64,000 bases of DNA from contig NZ_VCHA01000006.1 in NCBI RefSeq assembly GCF_016597815.1, forward strand, positions 62,001 to 126,000. Direction: 5' to 3'. The notes beneath the pieces were generated by a model. The model did no database searches. It saw only the letters and a program-made list of their open reading frames with translations, and was not told where the DNA came from. This document shows, in pieces, positions 43,927-52,488 of this stretch. The DNA is from Marinobacter sp. DY40_1A1. GTDB lineage: Bacteria; Pseudomonadota; Gammaproteobacteria; Pseudomonadales; Oleiphilaceae. Position 1 is the stretch's first letter, and each line of letters opens with the position of its first letter. Position numbers and translations under genes: made by a program.

Positions 43927-45168
43927 TCAGGCTCGGGGCATGGGCAGTTCTGGTAGCCCGTTGTCGGTCGCCAGCCCTTGCATCATAAGCTTGATGCTCA
44001 TTTCTTCGTCGCCCATATGAGCGCTCAGCCGGCTAAGTTCTGCCAGAGTGTCGCGGCTGCGGCGTAGCTTCAAACTGGTCTCAAAATATTCCCGGGCTTT
44101 GCCCCACAACTCATTTCTCAAGCTCAGCCGGCCCAGTGCCAGCAGCAGTTCTGCATTGCTGGGGCGATCTTTTAGCCACTGCTCGGCGGTCAGAAGCTGT
44201 TCGTCGGGCTTGCGCCCTTCTACCCGGCCATAAAGATTGACCAGGTCATCGCTCCAGTGGTTGTGCAGAACTTTGCGCAGCAGGGTTTCGGTTTGGGCTT
44301 CGTCGCCAAGATCAGCCAGTAAGCGAGCGTAATCAGCAATGGTTTTTTCGTCTCTGCGCAAAAAGCCCGGCAGTTCATCCCAAAGACGGGTGAGCGGCTC
44401 AAGTGATGTGTTGGGATCTTGTTGTTGTTGCCGACGGCAGTCTTCAGCGGCCTTTTCCAGCAGGTTGTGCCATACCTGTCGTTCAAGTTCTCCGAGTTCG
44501 GACTCCGGAAGTACACTACGTTTGCGCAACTCGGGTAGCAGTTTCGAGAGTTCGCGCCAATCTTCGAGGCGAAGATAGGTGGTTTTCAGTAGCTTCAGAA
44601 CGAAAGGGTGGTGTGGGGACTGTTTACGCAGACGCACCAGTGTTGCCAGCGCCTGCTCCAGTCGGTTCCCTGCAAGCTGCAGCTGAGCCTGGGTGATGCC
44701 CACAGCCATGTCCGACCCTGGAGTGCTTTCAAATGCTTTTCGCAGCAGTTCATCTACGGCTTCATGGTCGCCACTCTCAAACGCTGCCTGGGCTGCTGCC
44801 AGATAGTTGATAAGGGGTGTGTCTGCGTGGCTGGCGGCTGAGGTCAGCATCTTGCGGGCCCGTGGCCAGTTCCCTTCAGCAAGAGCCAGCAGGCCCTGAG
44901 TCGTGCGCCTGCGGGCCCGACGCTCTTTGCCGCGGGAAACCCAGTTGGCAACCAGCCCTGTGCCTTGCCGCATGCGGCGAATCAGGTTTGTGGTGAGTAC
45001 CATCAGAGCAACCACAACCACGATGAGTACAAGCCCAACCCAGAAATTGGTTTCTACCAGATAGTTCCCAAGGCTGATGCGAATGTAACCCAGGTCGTAT
45101 TGCAGCCCGAGTGAAAGTGCGGTGCCGATGAGCAGGGCAAACAGAACAATCAGAAGCAGGCGAATCAT
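43927..45168 (-). CDS. hemY: HemY-like heme biosynthesis-associated protein
   Basis: A 413-residue inner-membrane protein with two N-terminal helices (LLLIVLFALLIGTALSLGL and FWVGLVLIVVVVALMVLTTNLI) and a TPR-rich periplasmic or cytoplasmic domain. It is the HemY of the gammaproteobacterial hemCDXY operon; this HemY is not protoporphyrinogen oxidase. The HemY N-terminal motif LGLQYDLGYIRISLGNYLVETNFWVG is clear. The start overlaps the stop of hemX. Confidence 0.9.
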   Translation of the reverse strand: MIRLLLIVLFALLIGTALSLGLQYDLGYIRISLGNYLVETNFWVGLVLIVVVVALMVLTTNLIRRMRQGTGLVANWVSRGKERRARRRTTQGLLALAEGNWPRARKMLTSAASHADTPLINYLAAAQAAFESGDHEAVDELLRKAFESTPGSDMAVGITQAQLQLAGNRLEQALATLVRLRKQSPHHPFVLKLLKTTYLRLEDWRELSKLLPELRKRSVLPESELGELERQVWHNLLEKAAEDCRRQQQQDPNTSLEPLTRLWDELPGFLRRDEKTIADYARLLADLGDEAQTETLLRKVLHNHWSDDLVNLYGRVEGRKPDEQLLTAEQWLKDRPSNAELLLALGRLSLRNELWGKAREYFETSLKLRRSRDTLAELSRLSAHMGDEEMSIKLMMQGLATDNGLPELPMPRA

Positions 45169-46247
45169 GAATCACTGCCTTTGTTTAGCCGACCTGCCAG
45201 CCGCTCTTTGAGCAGTCCCAGAGATTTGCTTATGTCTGGCAAGTCCGGAGCAACGTTACGCGCTTTCAGTTCACCAAGAGCGTTGGTCAAGGCGCTTACT
45301 CGTGGGTTGCTTCCGTCGTACCAATCCTCAACAGCAGCTTGTGCCTTGGTTAGAGAGCGCTCATAGAGTGTCTGGTTGCCTCTGAGGACGGCCATCTCGG
45401 CTTCTTCAAGCATAAGTTGCAGGTTCAGCCGTGCGTAAGCACTTTGGTCTGGCGACAGCAGTGGCTTGACGGATTCGTCCAGGCGACGAACCACAACCAC
45501 TTGCATCAGGGTGGATTTGATCTTTTTCCAGGTTCTGAGTAGAAGGCCGGGCTCGCCGCCCTCTCCGGGACCTTCCTCCGACTGGGCATTGCCAACAAAT
45601 CCCGGGGCTTGCTCGCTGATAAGGGCTTGATCGGTTAGCTGGTGTACGCTGTCGATTGCGGCTTCAAGAGTGAGATAGAGGCCGGTTCTGTCGACACTGG
45701 AAATGCCTTTAAGTGCCAGGATTTCCCGGGCCAGTTGCTGACGAACAGGGTACACGCCAACATCGTCGGATTCGGTCAGCACTTCATCTGCAGCTTCAAG
45801 TGCAGACAGAGCGCCGCGAATGTCCTTTTCAATCAACAGGCGCTGGTTGGCTATACGCAGTAAATACTCGGCCTCTGCCAGCAACCAGTCAGTGCGGGTG
45901 CGGTTTCCGGCTTCCAGTAACTCGCGGGCAGTGTGGTCAATCTGCCGCTGTTGGGTGGCGATCAGCTCACGTTGGGAGGCAAGTTTGTCTTCCAGGGCCT
46001 GCAAACGTTGGCTCTGTTGGGTTCCCCTGTCGCCATAAAGGCTCTCAAGCTGTGCAGTGTCCTGCTGTAAGCCTTTCAGCAATTGTATGGTTGCCTGGTT
46101 ATCGTTCCACTGTTGCCAGTTCCACAGCGCCAGCGCGGCAACACAGGCCAGTGCAACTAAGGCGATAACCCAGACCGGCCAGACTTTCTGTCGGGCGAGC
46201 GGTTCTTTGGCAATCGGGGCAGGTAATTGTTTTGTTGTTTCGGTCAC
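45165..46247 (-). CDS. hemX: HemX-like membrane protein of hemCDXY
   Basis: A 360-residue protein with one N-terminal helix (VWPVWVIALVALACVAALALWNW), a long coiled coil (QQWNDNQATIQLLKGLQQDTAQLE and the residue 50-130 region), and a C-terminal HemX domain. Homologues are often called uroporphyrin-III methyltransferase, but this form lacks the catalytic methyltransferase domain. It lies between hemD and hemY and overlaps hemY by four bases. Confidence 0.88.
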   Translation of the reverse strand: MTETTKQLPAPIAKEPLARQKVWPVWVIALVALACVAALALWNWQQWNDNQATIQLLKGLQQDTAQLESLYGDRGTQQSQRLQALEDKLASQRELIATQQRQIDHTARELLEAGNRTRTDWLLAEAEYLLRIANQRLLIEKDIRGALSALEAADEVLTESDDVGVYPVRQQLAREILALKGISSVDRTGLYLTLEAAIDSVHQLTDQALISEQAPGFVGNAQSEEGPGEGGEPGLLLRTWKKIKSTLMQVVVVRRLDESVKPLLSPDQSAYARLNLQLMLEEAEMAVLRGNQTLYERSLTKAQAAVEDWYDGSNPRVSALTNALGELKARNVAPDLPDISKSLGLLKERLAGRLNKGSDS

Positions 46248-46255
46248 GGGCGTCC

Positions 46256-47068
46256 TTACTTGGCTTTTCCGGAGCCACCGTCCCGGCCTGCCAGTTGTTC
46301 TGCGACGGCGGCCACGATGTCGTTATCGGCAAGGCTTCCTGGTATACACGGAGCGTTGAATCCCGCCGCAAGAGCCTGGTCGGCGATACGCCGAGCGGGC
46401 ACGATGACGGGTCTATCGTATAGATTATGGCTGCATTTGGCACATAGTGCGATGAGATTGTTCAAGGTTTCTCCGGAGAGCGCAACAATGGCATCCGGGG
46501 CAAACGCAATCAGGGCGGTGTTGATTTGCGCAGGGGTGTAATCCGGACAGAATCTGCGATACAGCGGCATTATGGTAACCCGGGCACCACGCTCTTCCAG
46601 CGTTCGGCGGGTTAATTCCCGTCCTTCCTCGCCCCGGGCAACAAGTACACGCTCGCCCTCGATATTTGTCAGGGAGGGAAGTTTCAGCAGTGCTTCGCTG
46701 GTCCAACCCTCGTCGGGTTTGCGCGGGGTTACGCCATATTCGGCCAGTGCTTTGGCCGTCCCGGCTCCTACGCCATACCAATTTAATCCGGTAGGTAGTT
46801 GCGGCCACCAGGTATCCAGCTCATCGAGCAAAAGCCTTGCTGCATAGGGGCTGACGGCAATGACATGGGAGAATTCGTCAAGGTTGAGAAGGGTGGTGCG
46901 TCGTTCCGGGGTTTCTGGTAGCGGCTCTCGGTCTACCAGCGGGAACACGTGCGTCTCAGCGCCGGCAGCCTGAAACTGCCGGGCCAGCCGGGACGCTTCC
47001 GGTTCTGGCCGGCATATAAGAACACGCCGGCCGGTTAGCCTGGTTGAATCAGTCTGGAGTGTGGCCAT
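46256..47068 (-). CDS. hemD: Uroporphyrinogen-III synthase
   Basis: A 270-residue Hem[39 protein letters not shown] at the start, [35 protein letters not shown] in the middle, and [19 protein letters not shown]. It closes hydroxymethylbilane with D-ring inversion. The ATG at 47068 lies inside the end of hemC (20 bases overlap); a longer start at 47095 would overlap more. Confidence 0.9.
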   Translation of the reverse strand: MATLQTDSTRLTGRRVLICRPEPEASRLARQFQAAGAETHVFPLVDREPLPETPERRTTLLNLDEFSHVIAVSPYAARLLLDELDTWWPQLPTGLNWYGVGAGTAKALAEYGVTPRKPDEGWTSEALLKLPSLTNIEGERVLVARGEEGRELTRRTLEERGARVTIMPLYRRFCPDYTPAQINTALIAFAPDAIVALSGETLNNLIALCAKCSHNLYDRPVIVPARRIADQALAAGFNAPCIPGSLADNDIVAAVAEQLAGRDGGSGKAK

Positions 47069-47990
47069 AAACTTCAGCCAGAATCTTGTCTGCACCCAGC
47101 GCTAAAAGCTCTTCTGCCAACTCGCGGCCCAGGCGCTCGCCTTCGGCGCGCGGCGCGCGGCCCTCAACACGGAGAATTTTTGTGCCATCCACGGCGCCAA
47201 CCAGCCCGCGCAACCATAATGTATCGTCGTCTTCCAACAGGGCGTAGGCTGCGATTGGCACCTGGCAGCCACCCTCAAGACGACGGTTCATCGCCCTTTC
47301 GGCTTTCACCCGATCGGAGGTATCAGCATGGTTCAGGGGGGCCAGCATCGCCCGCAGTTCGTCGTCGTTTAGCCGGCATTCAATGCCGAGGGCACCCTGG
47401 CCAACCGCTGGCAGGGATACTGTGTCTGGCATTGAGTAGCGGATCCGGTCATGGAAACCCAAACGCTTAAGGCCAGAACTGGCCAGAACTATGGCGTCAT
47501 AGTCACCCGCATCCAGTTTTGCCAACCGGGTGTTTACGTTGCCCCGCAGAACACGAATTTCCAGGTCTGGGCGGTAGGCGCGCAGCTGGGATTCCCGGCG
47601 CAGGCTGGCAGTGCCCACCACAGCGCCTTGTGGCAGAGCGTCTACGTTCGCGTAGTTGTTGCTGACAAACGCATCGGTAGGATCGTCCCGCTCGCAAATA
47701 GCGACCAGGCCCAAGCCTTCGGGAAAGGCCATGGGTACATCTTTCATGGAGTGCACTGCGAGGTCGGCGCGGCCGTCAAGCATGGCTTCTTCCAGCTCTT
47801 TTACAAACAGGCCTTTACCTCCAATTTTAGCCAGAGGTACATCGAGGATTTTGTCGCCCTGGGTTTTGATCTTGATCAGTTCCACAACCACGTTGTCGTG
47901 GAGCCGTTCCAGTTCGGCCTTGATGAATTCTGCCTGCCATAGTGCCAAGGCACTACTGCGGGTTGCGACGCGAAGGGTTCGTTTGGACAT
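47049..47990 (-). CDS. hemC: Porphobilinogen deaminase
   Basis: A 313-residue enzyme: [103 protein letters not shown], and the cofactor Cys in [17 protein letters not shown]. It polymerises porphobilinogen for heme. A GTG nine bases earlier (47999) is possible. It is downstream of algR on the same strand. Confidence 0.95.
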   Translation of the reverse strand: MSKRTLRVATRSSALALWQAEFIKAELERLHDNVVVELIKIKTQGDKILDVPLAKIGGKGLFVKELEEAMLDGRADLAVHSMKDVPMAFPEGLGLVAICERDDPTDAFVSNNYANVDALPQGAVVGTASLRRESQLRAYRPDLEIRVLRGNVNTRLAKLDAGDYDAIVLASSGLKRLGFHDRIRYSMPDTVSLPAVGQGALGIECRLNDDELRAMLAPLNHADTSDRVKAERAMNRRLEGGCQVPIAAYALLEDDDTLWLRGLVGAVDGTKILRVEGRAPRAEGERLGRELAEELLALGADKILAEVYGHTPD

Positions 47991-48084
47991 GATGCTCACT
48001 GTCAGTTATGAAAATGTTCGCCAAGGTTACCCTGTGGCGCCGTAAAAGTCCCGCGGATGGCCGCGCTGCACCGCCTGCAATGCG

Positions 48085-48855
48085 TCAGCCCGGTTGTTGT
48101 CTTTGTAGCCACTGACGCACATTGCTGGTGTGCCGGCGACTTACCTGAAGCTCCCCCAGATCGTCTCTGAGCAACAGCAGGTTGTGGCCGTCGGGTGTGC
48201 GCCTGAGTGCCTGAATATAGTGTACGCCCACCAGGGTGTTGCGATGAATCCGAAGCAGTTGGCTCGGGTAGGCGTTTTCCAGTTCTTTAAGCGTGTAGTC
48301 AGAAACAGTCTCACCACGGGCATGATGAATGGTCACGTATTTCTGATCCGCCTGGCAATAGCGGATCCCGGCTATATCAATCAGCTCGGTACCCCGATGG
48401 GTGCGAACCGATAGTTGCTCATCTTCCGCTGTTTCCCGTTCGCTGGTGCCGCCTGCGATGCTGTCGGCAAGGGTGCGTAGCTGTACGCGATTAATCCGCC
48501 CGGCACGGGCAAGGGCCTCTGCCAGCGCATCTTTGCGCACGGGTTTGAGCAGGTAGGCCACAGCCTGAACCCCGAAAGCCTGAATTGCATAGTTGTCGTA
48601 GGCGGTGCAGAAAATGATTGCCGGCGGGTTGCTGAGCTGGCTCAGGCGCGCTGCTGTTTCCATGCCATCAAGACCGGGCATGCGTATGTCCAGCAGCAGG
48701 ATATCCGGCTGCAGTTCGGCAACTTGAGCAAGTGTGGTTTCGCCATCACCGGCTTCGCCGCAGATCACATAACCCGGCAGGCCTTCGACCAGTCGCATCA
48801 GGCGCTGCCGTGCCAGAGGCTCATCGTCTGCGATTAGAATCGTCTGTTTGGTCAT
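48085..48855 (-). CDS. algR: AlgR/LytTR response regulator
   Basis: A 256-residue response regulator. A receiver domain has the phospho-acceptor Asp in LLLDIRMPGLDG and the DD pair in ADDEPLARQRL; the C-terminal LytTR DNA-binding domain includes YCQADQKYVTIHHARG and LLRIHRNTLVGVHYIQALRRTPDG. In Pseudomonas AlgR controls alginate and twitching motility; here there are no such genes nearby. It overlaps algZ by four bases. Confidence 0.9.
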   Translation of the reverse strand: MTKQTILIADDEPLARQRLMRLVEGLPGYVICGEAGDGETTLAQVAELQPDILLLDIRMPGLDGMETAARLSQLSNPPAIIFCTAYDNYAIQAFGVQAVAYLLKPVRKDALAEALARAGRINRVQLRTLADSIAGGTSERETAEDEQLSVRTHRGTELIDIAGIRYCQADQKYVTIHHARGETVSDYTLKELENAYPSQLLRIHRNTLVGVHYIQALRRTPDGHNLLLLRDDLGELQVSRRHTSNVRQWLQRQQPG

Positions 48856-49868
48856 GAGTATTGAGTAGTTTCAGGGAGCCGTAAGGTAACGGTATAAACG
48901 TCCCCTTGATGGCTGTGTTTGAGTACCGCAGCATCCCCGAATAGCGCCTGCAGCCTTGCCTGAATATTGCCGAGGGCCATTTGGTTGCCGCTGTGCTGAC
49001 TGCTGTTATTGTCCGGCTTGGGGTTTTGAACGAGCAGATACACGTATTTGCCCCGCGCTTCGGCCTCTATGCGCACCTTGCCACCTTCCGGGCGGGGCTG
49101 TATGCCGTGATATACCGCGTTTTCTACCAATGGTTGCAGGGTCAGAGGCGGTATTGCCTGGTGCTCCAGCCCGTCGGCAATGTGCCACTCCAGTTTCAGG
49201 CGGGGGCCAAGGCGCAGGGATTCGATGGCCAGATAGCGCTGGCATAGATCCAGCTCTTTCGACATCGGAATGAGTTGGTCGCCGGTGCGCAAGCTGGCGC
49301 GAAAGAGCTCTGAAAGATCCAGAACGGCTTCTTCGGCCTGCTCTGGATCTGAAGCAATAAGGCTGGCGATGGTGTTCATGCTGTTGAACAGAAAGTGAGG
49401 TTGTATACGCGCCTGCAGGGCTGTCAGGTGTGCCTGCATTTCCGCTTCCCGTTGCTTTTGCCACTGATGCTGCAAGTAGAAGTAGCGAAGGATCATGAGA
49501 ATTATCAGTAGGGCCATCAGCAGCTTTTTAGCAATTGCCTGCCAGTCGAAGATGCCCGGTTTTGGGTGCAGTACGCTGTCTGCAAACAGGCTGAACGCGA
49601 GTACATCTATTAGCACTATGGCCGCAATGAAAAAGGTGGCTCGGGGCACAGGCATTTGAGCCAGTCGGGCGCGCAGCAGGCAAATCAGCGCGGCACTGGT
49701 GAGGGTGGTCCACTGCACAAACAGCGAGAGAAGTGCGAAATAATTCCAGTCAATCCAGCTGTCGCTGGCCTGAACAATCGCCAGCACCAGAACCAGTAGT
49801 TCACTGGTGATCAGAAGCATGAACACAGACCGCACCCGGCAAAGATCGGGCACGAAAAAATTCTGCAT
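48852..49868 (-). CDS. algZ: AlgZ/FimS-type sensor histidine kinase
   Basis: A 338-residue membrane sensor. The N-terminal half has several hydrophobic helices (SVFMLLITSELLVLVLAIVQA, FALLSLFVQWTTLTSAALIC, ATFFIAAIVLIDVLAFSLFA, LLMALLIILMILRYFYL). The C-terminal His-kinase domain has HFLFNSMNTIASLIASDPEQAEEAVLDLSELFRASL with His in PHFLF, and the N box PPLTLQPLVENAVYHG. Coupled to algR by overlap. Confidence 0.9.
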   Translation of the reverse strand: MQNFFVPDLCRVRSVFMLLITSELLVLVLAIVQASDSWIDWNYFALLSLFVQWTTLTSAALICLLRARLAQMPVPRATFFIAAIVLIDVLAFSLFADSVLHPKPGIFDWQAIAKKLLMALLIILMILRYFYLQHQWQKQREAEMQAHLTALQARIQPHFLFNSMNTIASLIASDPEQAEEAVLDLSELFRASLRTGDQLIPMSKELDLCQRYLAIESLRLGPRLKLEWHIADGLEHQAIPPLTLQPLVENAVYHGIQPRPEGGKVRIEAEARGKYVYLLVQNPKPDNNSSQHSGNQMALGNIQARLQALFGDAAVLKHSHQGDVYTVTLRLPETTQYS

Positions 49869-50130
49869 GGCGACAGCCTTGTCCCGGCTCAGGGTGGTCT
49901 CTTTTCTGCGGGTCAGAATGTTATACTCCCGTCACGATCAATGTGCTCATTCCGCGCGAGGATAGTGCGGGTCTGTCAGCACAAAAGATAGACTATATTC
50001 AGTACTCACTAAAGCGTTGTCTGTTGTGGCCAATGAATTTGAACCTTCTGCTTCAAGCCCGGGAGAGTTCCGCCGGTTTCGGCTGGGGCGTTTGTTCGAT
50101 CCATATCAAGATAGTCAGGCGGAACTCATA

Positions 50131-50982
50131 ATGAAACAGGCCACCAATGCCCTTGAATCTGCGGCATCATTGATTCCGCAGGGTGCTGCGTGCGCAGTAC
50201 TTTGCAAGGCGGTTGTATTGGTTGTTTCATTGCTCGGGTTTGCGGCCCAAAGTGTTGCTGAGTGCCGCATAACGATGCGCTGGGATGACGACGCACCTTA
50301 CTTTTTCCCGCAGCTGGGCCATGTTGCAGGTATCGATGCTGATATCAGTCGTGAAATTATGCAGCGAATGGGGTGTAACCTTTCATTGGTAAAGCTTCCC
50401 TGGGCGCGAGCGCTGGTAGAGTTGCGTGAGGGACGTATCGATATGGTCTCTGGTGCTCATCGGACATCTGAGCGGGAAAAATACGCTTATTACGCAAGTA
50501 CAGTTCCGACCGTCTCGCCCAACCTGCTGTTTATCCGGCGTTCTGATAGGGCTGAGTTCAGGTTTTCGGGATTGCGAGAGGTTCTGGACTCGGGTTTCAG
50601 ATTAGGGGCGCAAATCAACGTATCTTATAGTGAGGAATACAGCGCCCTCGTCCAGGATTCAAGGTACAGAGGGAATATCGAGTACACATCCCGCCGGGAT
50701 TCGCTTTGGAGAATGCTGGCTTTGAATCGTATTGATGGGGTAATTGCGGATAAACTGACGGCTATGCACGAAATTCAAGCGCTGGGGCTTTCTGACCGGA
50801 TAACGCACAGCTCCATGGTCGTCTCGAACAGAAAAGCCCATTATATTTTCTCAAAAGAATCAGTCAGCCCGGAGTTTGTTGCAGATTTTGATCGTGCGCT
50901 GGAGGCCATGCAGAATGACGGCACCTACTCAGCCATTGTTCATCGTTATGTTTGCCCTTCCTGTCGAGATATGCCCGATTGA
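50131..50982 (+). CDS. Periplasmic solute-binding protein (PBP type 2)
   Basis: A 283-residue protein with a signal peptide (residues about 25-45: LCKAVVLVVSLLGFAAQSVA) and a type 2 periplasmic-binding fold (ITMRWDDDAPYFFPQLGHVAGIDADISREIMQRMGC, PWARALVELREGRIDMVSGAHRTSEREKYAYYASTVP, INVSYSEEYSALVQDS). Ligand unknown; the family usually binds amino acids or opines. No permease or ATPase gene is near. The ATG at 50131 is chosen because it precedes the signal peptide; the upstream frame to 50017 is not domain-like. Confidence 0.8.
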   Translation: MKQATNALESAASLIPQGAACAVLCKAVVLVVSLLGFAAQSVAECRITMRWDDDAPYFFPQLGHVAGIDADISREIMQRMGCNLSLVKLPWARALVELREGRIDMVSGAHRTSEREKYAYYASTVPTVSPNLLFIRRSDRAEFRFSGLREVLDSGFRLGAQINVSYSEEYSALVQDSRYRGNIEYTSRRDSLWRMLALNRIDGVIADKLTAMHEIQALGLSDRITHSSMVVSNRKAHYIFSKESVSPEFVADFDRALEAMQNDGTYSAIVHRYVCPSCRDMPD

Positions 50983-51040
50983 TCACACGCTGATGTATAC
51001 ATCTATTTGACTCATTACATGTAACGAGAGTACCTACACC

Positions 51041-52450
51041 ATGACGGACAAGAAACAACCTGATCAGGCCGCAACCTCCGAAAAACCATGGGGTGGACGC
51101 TTCAGCGAGCCCACCGACGCATTTGTGGAGCGCTTTACTGCATCTGTCGGGTTCGATCAGCGCCTGTATCACCACGACATTACCGGTTCTATCGCCCATG
51201 CGACCATGCTGGCAGAGGTTGGCGTTCTGACGCTGGATGAGCGTGATCTCATTATTGAAGGCCTGAATGGCGTAAAAGAAGATATTGAAGCTGGGCGCTT
51301 TGAGTGGTCCGTCAGTCTCGAAGATGTTCACATGAACATAGAAGCCCGCTTAACGGATCGTATTGGCATTACGGGTAAAAAACTGCACACCGGCCGCAGC
51401 CGAAACGATCAGGTGGCCACGGACATTCGCCTGTATCTGCGCGATGAAATCGATGTGATCGCAGAAGAGCTCAAACGTTTGCAAGCTGGCCTGCTGGACT
51501 TGGCCGAACGCGAAGCCGATACCATCATGCCTGGTTTTACTCATCTTCAAACGGCACAGCCGGTCACGTTCGGGCACCATCTTCTGGCCTGGTATGAAAT
51601 GCTGGTGCGGGATGGTGAGCGTTTGCAGGACTGTCGCAAGCGCGTGAATATTATGCCCTTGGGCGCAGCCGCACTGGCAGGCACCACTTACCCGATCGAT
51701 CGTGCCATGACCGCCCGGTTGCTGGGCTTTGAGCGCCCTTCTGAAAACTCGCTGGACTCGGTCAGCGACAGGGATTTCGCCATTGAATTTTGCAGCTTCG
51801 CGGCCTTGCTGATGACGCACATGTCCCGCTTCAGTGAAGAGCTGGTGCTGTGGACCTCGGCGCAGTTTGATTTTATTGATTTGCCGGATCGTTTTTGCAC
51901 CGGCTCGTCCATCATGCCTCAGAAAAAGAACCCCGATGTGCCGGAGCTTGTACGCGGAAAATCCGGGCGGGTAACGGGCCATCTGATGTCCTTGCTCATG
52001 CTGATGAAAAGCCAGCCGCTGGCGTACAACAAGGATAATCAGGAGGACAAAGAGCCCCTGTTCGACACGGTCGACACCATCAAAGGCTGCCTGAAAGCAT
52101 ACGCCGACATGGTCCCGGCCATTCGTGCAAAAGCCGATAATATGCGTGTTGCTGCCAAACGCGGGTTTTCGACGGCAACAGATCTGGCGGATTATCTGGT
52201 CAAGAAAGGCATGCCGTTCCGCGATGCTCACGAAGTTGTAGGCAAGGCTGTGGCCTTTGGTGTCGCTGAAGAGCGGGATCTTTCTGATATGACTCTGGAA
52301 GAGCTGAAGCGTTTCTCTGACACCATCGGTGAAGATGTGTTTGATGTCCTCACACTTGAAGGATCGGTTCAGGCCCGTGATCATTTGGGTGGAACAGCAC
52401 CGGCTCAGGTGCGGGCTGCTGTGGCCCGAGCGCGTAAGCTGCTGAGCTGA
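51041..52450 (+). CDS. argH: Argininosuccinate lyase
   Basis: A 469-residue enzyme of the fumarase/aspartase fold: [77 protein letters not shown], and the mobile signature loop [24 protein letters not shown]. It makes arginine and fumarate. The region just before it contains two small palindromes (50992-51003 and 51015-51024) that could be operator sites. Confidence 0.96.
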   Translation: MTDKKQPDQAATSEKPWGGRFSEPTDAFVERFTASVGFDQRLYHHDITGSIAHATMLAEVGVLTLDERDLIIEGLNGVKEDIEAGRFEWSVSLEDVHMNIEARLTDRIGITGKKLHTGRSRNDQVATDIRLYLRDEIDVIAEELKRLQAGLLDLAEREADTIMPGFTHLQTAQPVTFGHHLLAWYEMLVRDGERLQDCRKRVNIMPLGAAALAGTTYPIDRAMTARLLGFERPSENSLDSVSDRDFAIEFCSFAALLMTHMSRFSEELVLWTSAQFDFIDLPDRFCTGSSIMPQKKNPDVPELVRGKSGRVTGHLMSLLMLMKSQPLAYNKDNQEDKEPLFDTVDTIKGCLKAYADMVPAIRAKADNMRVAAKRGFSTATDLADYLVKKGMPFRDAHEVVGKAVAFGVAEERDLSDMTLEELKRFSDTIGEDVFDVLTLEGSVQARDHLGGTAPAQVRAAVARARKLLS

Positions 52451-52488
52451 AACCTGAGCCCCCGAGCTGTTTGTTTTGAGCCCGGGGC

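Noticed and set aside
51350..52384. A 344-codon minus-strand frame opposite argH
   Set aside because: Shadow of argH; no family features, no ribosome site.
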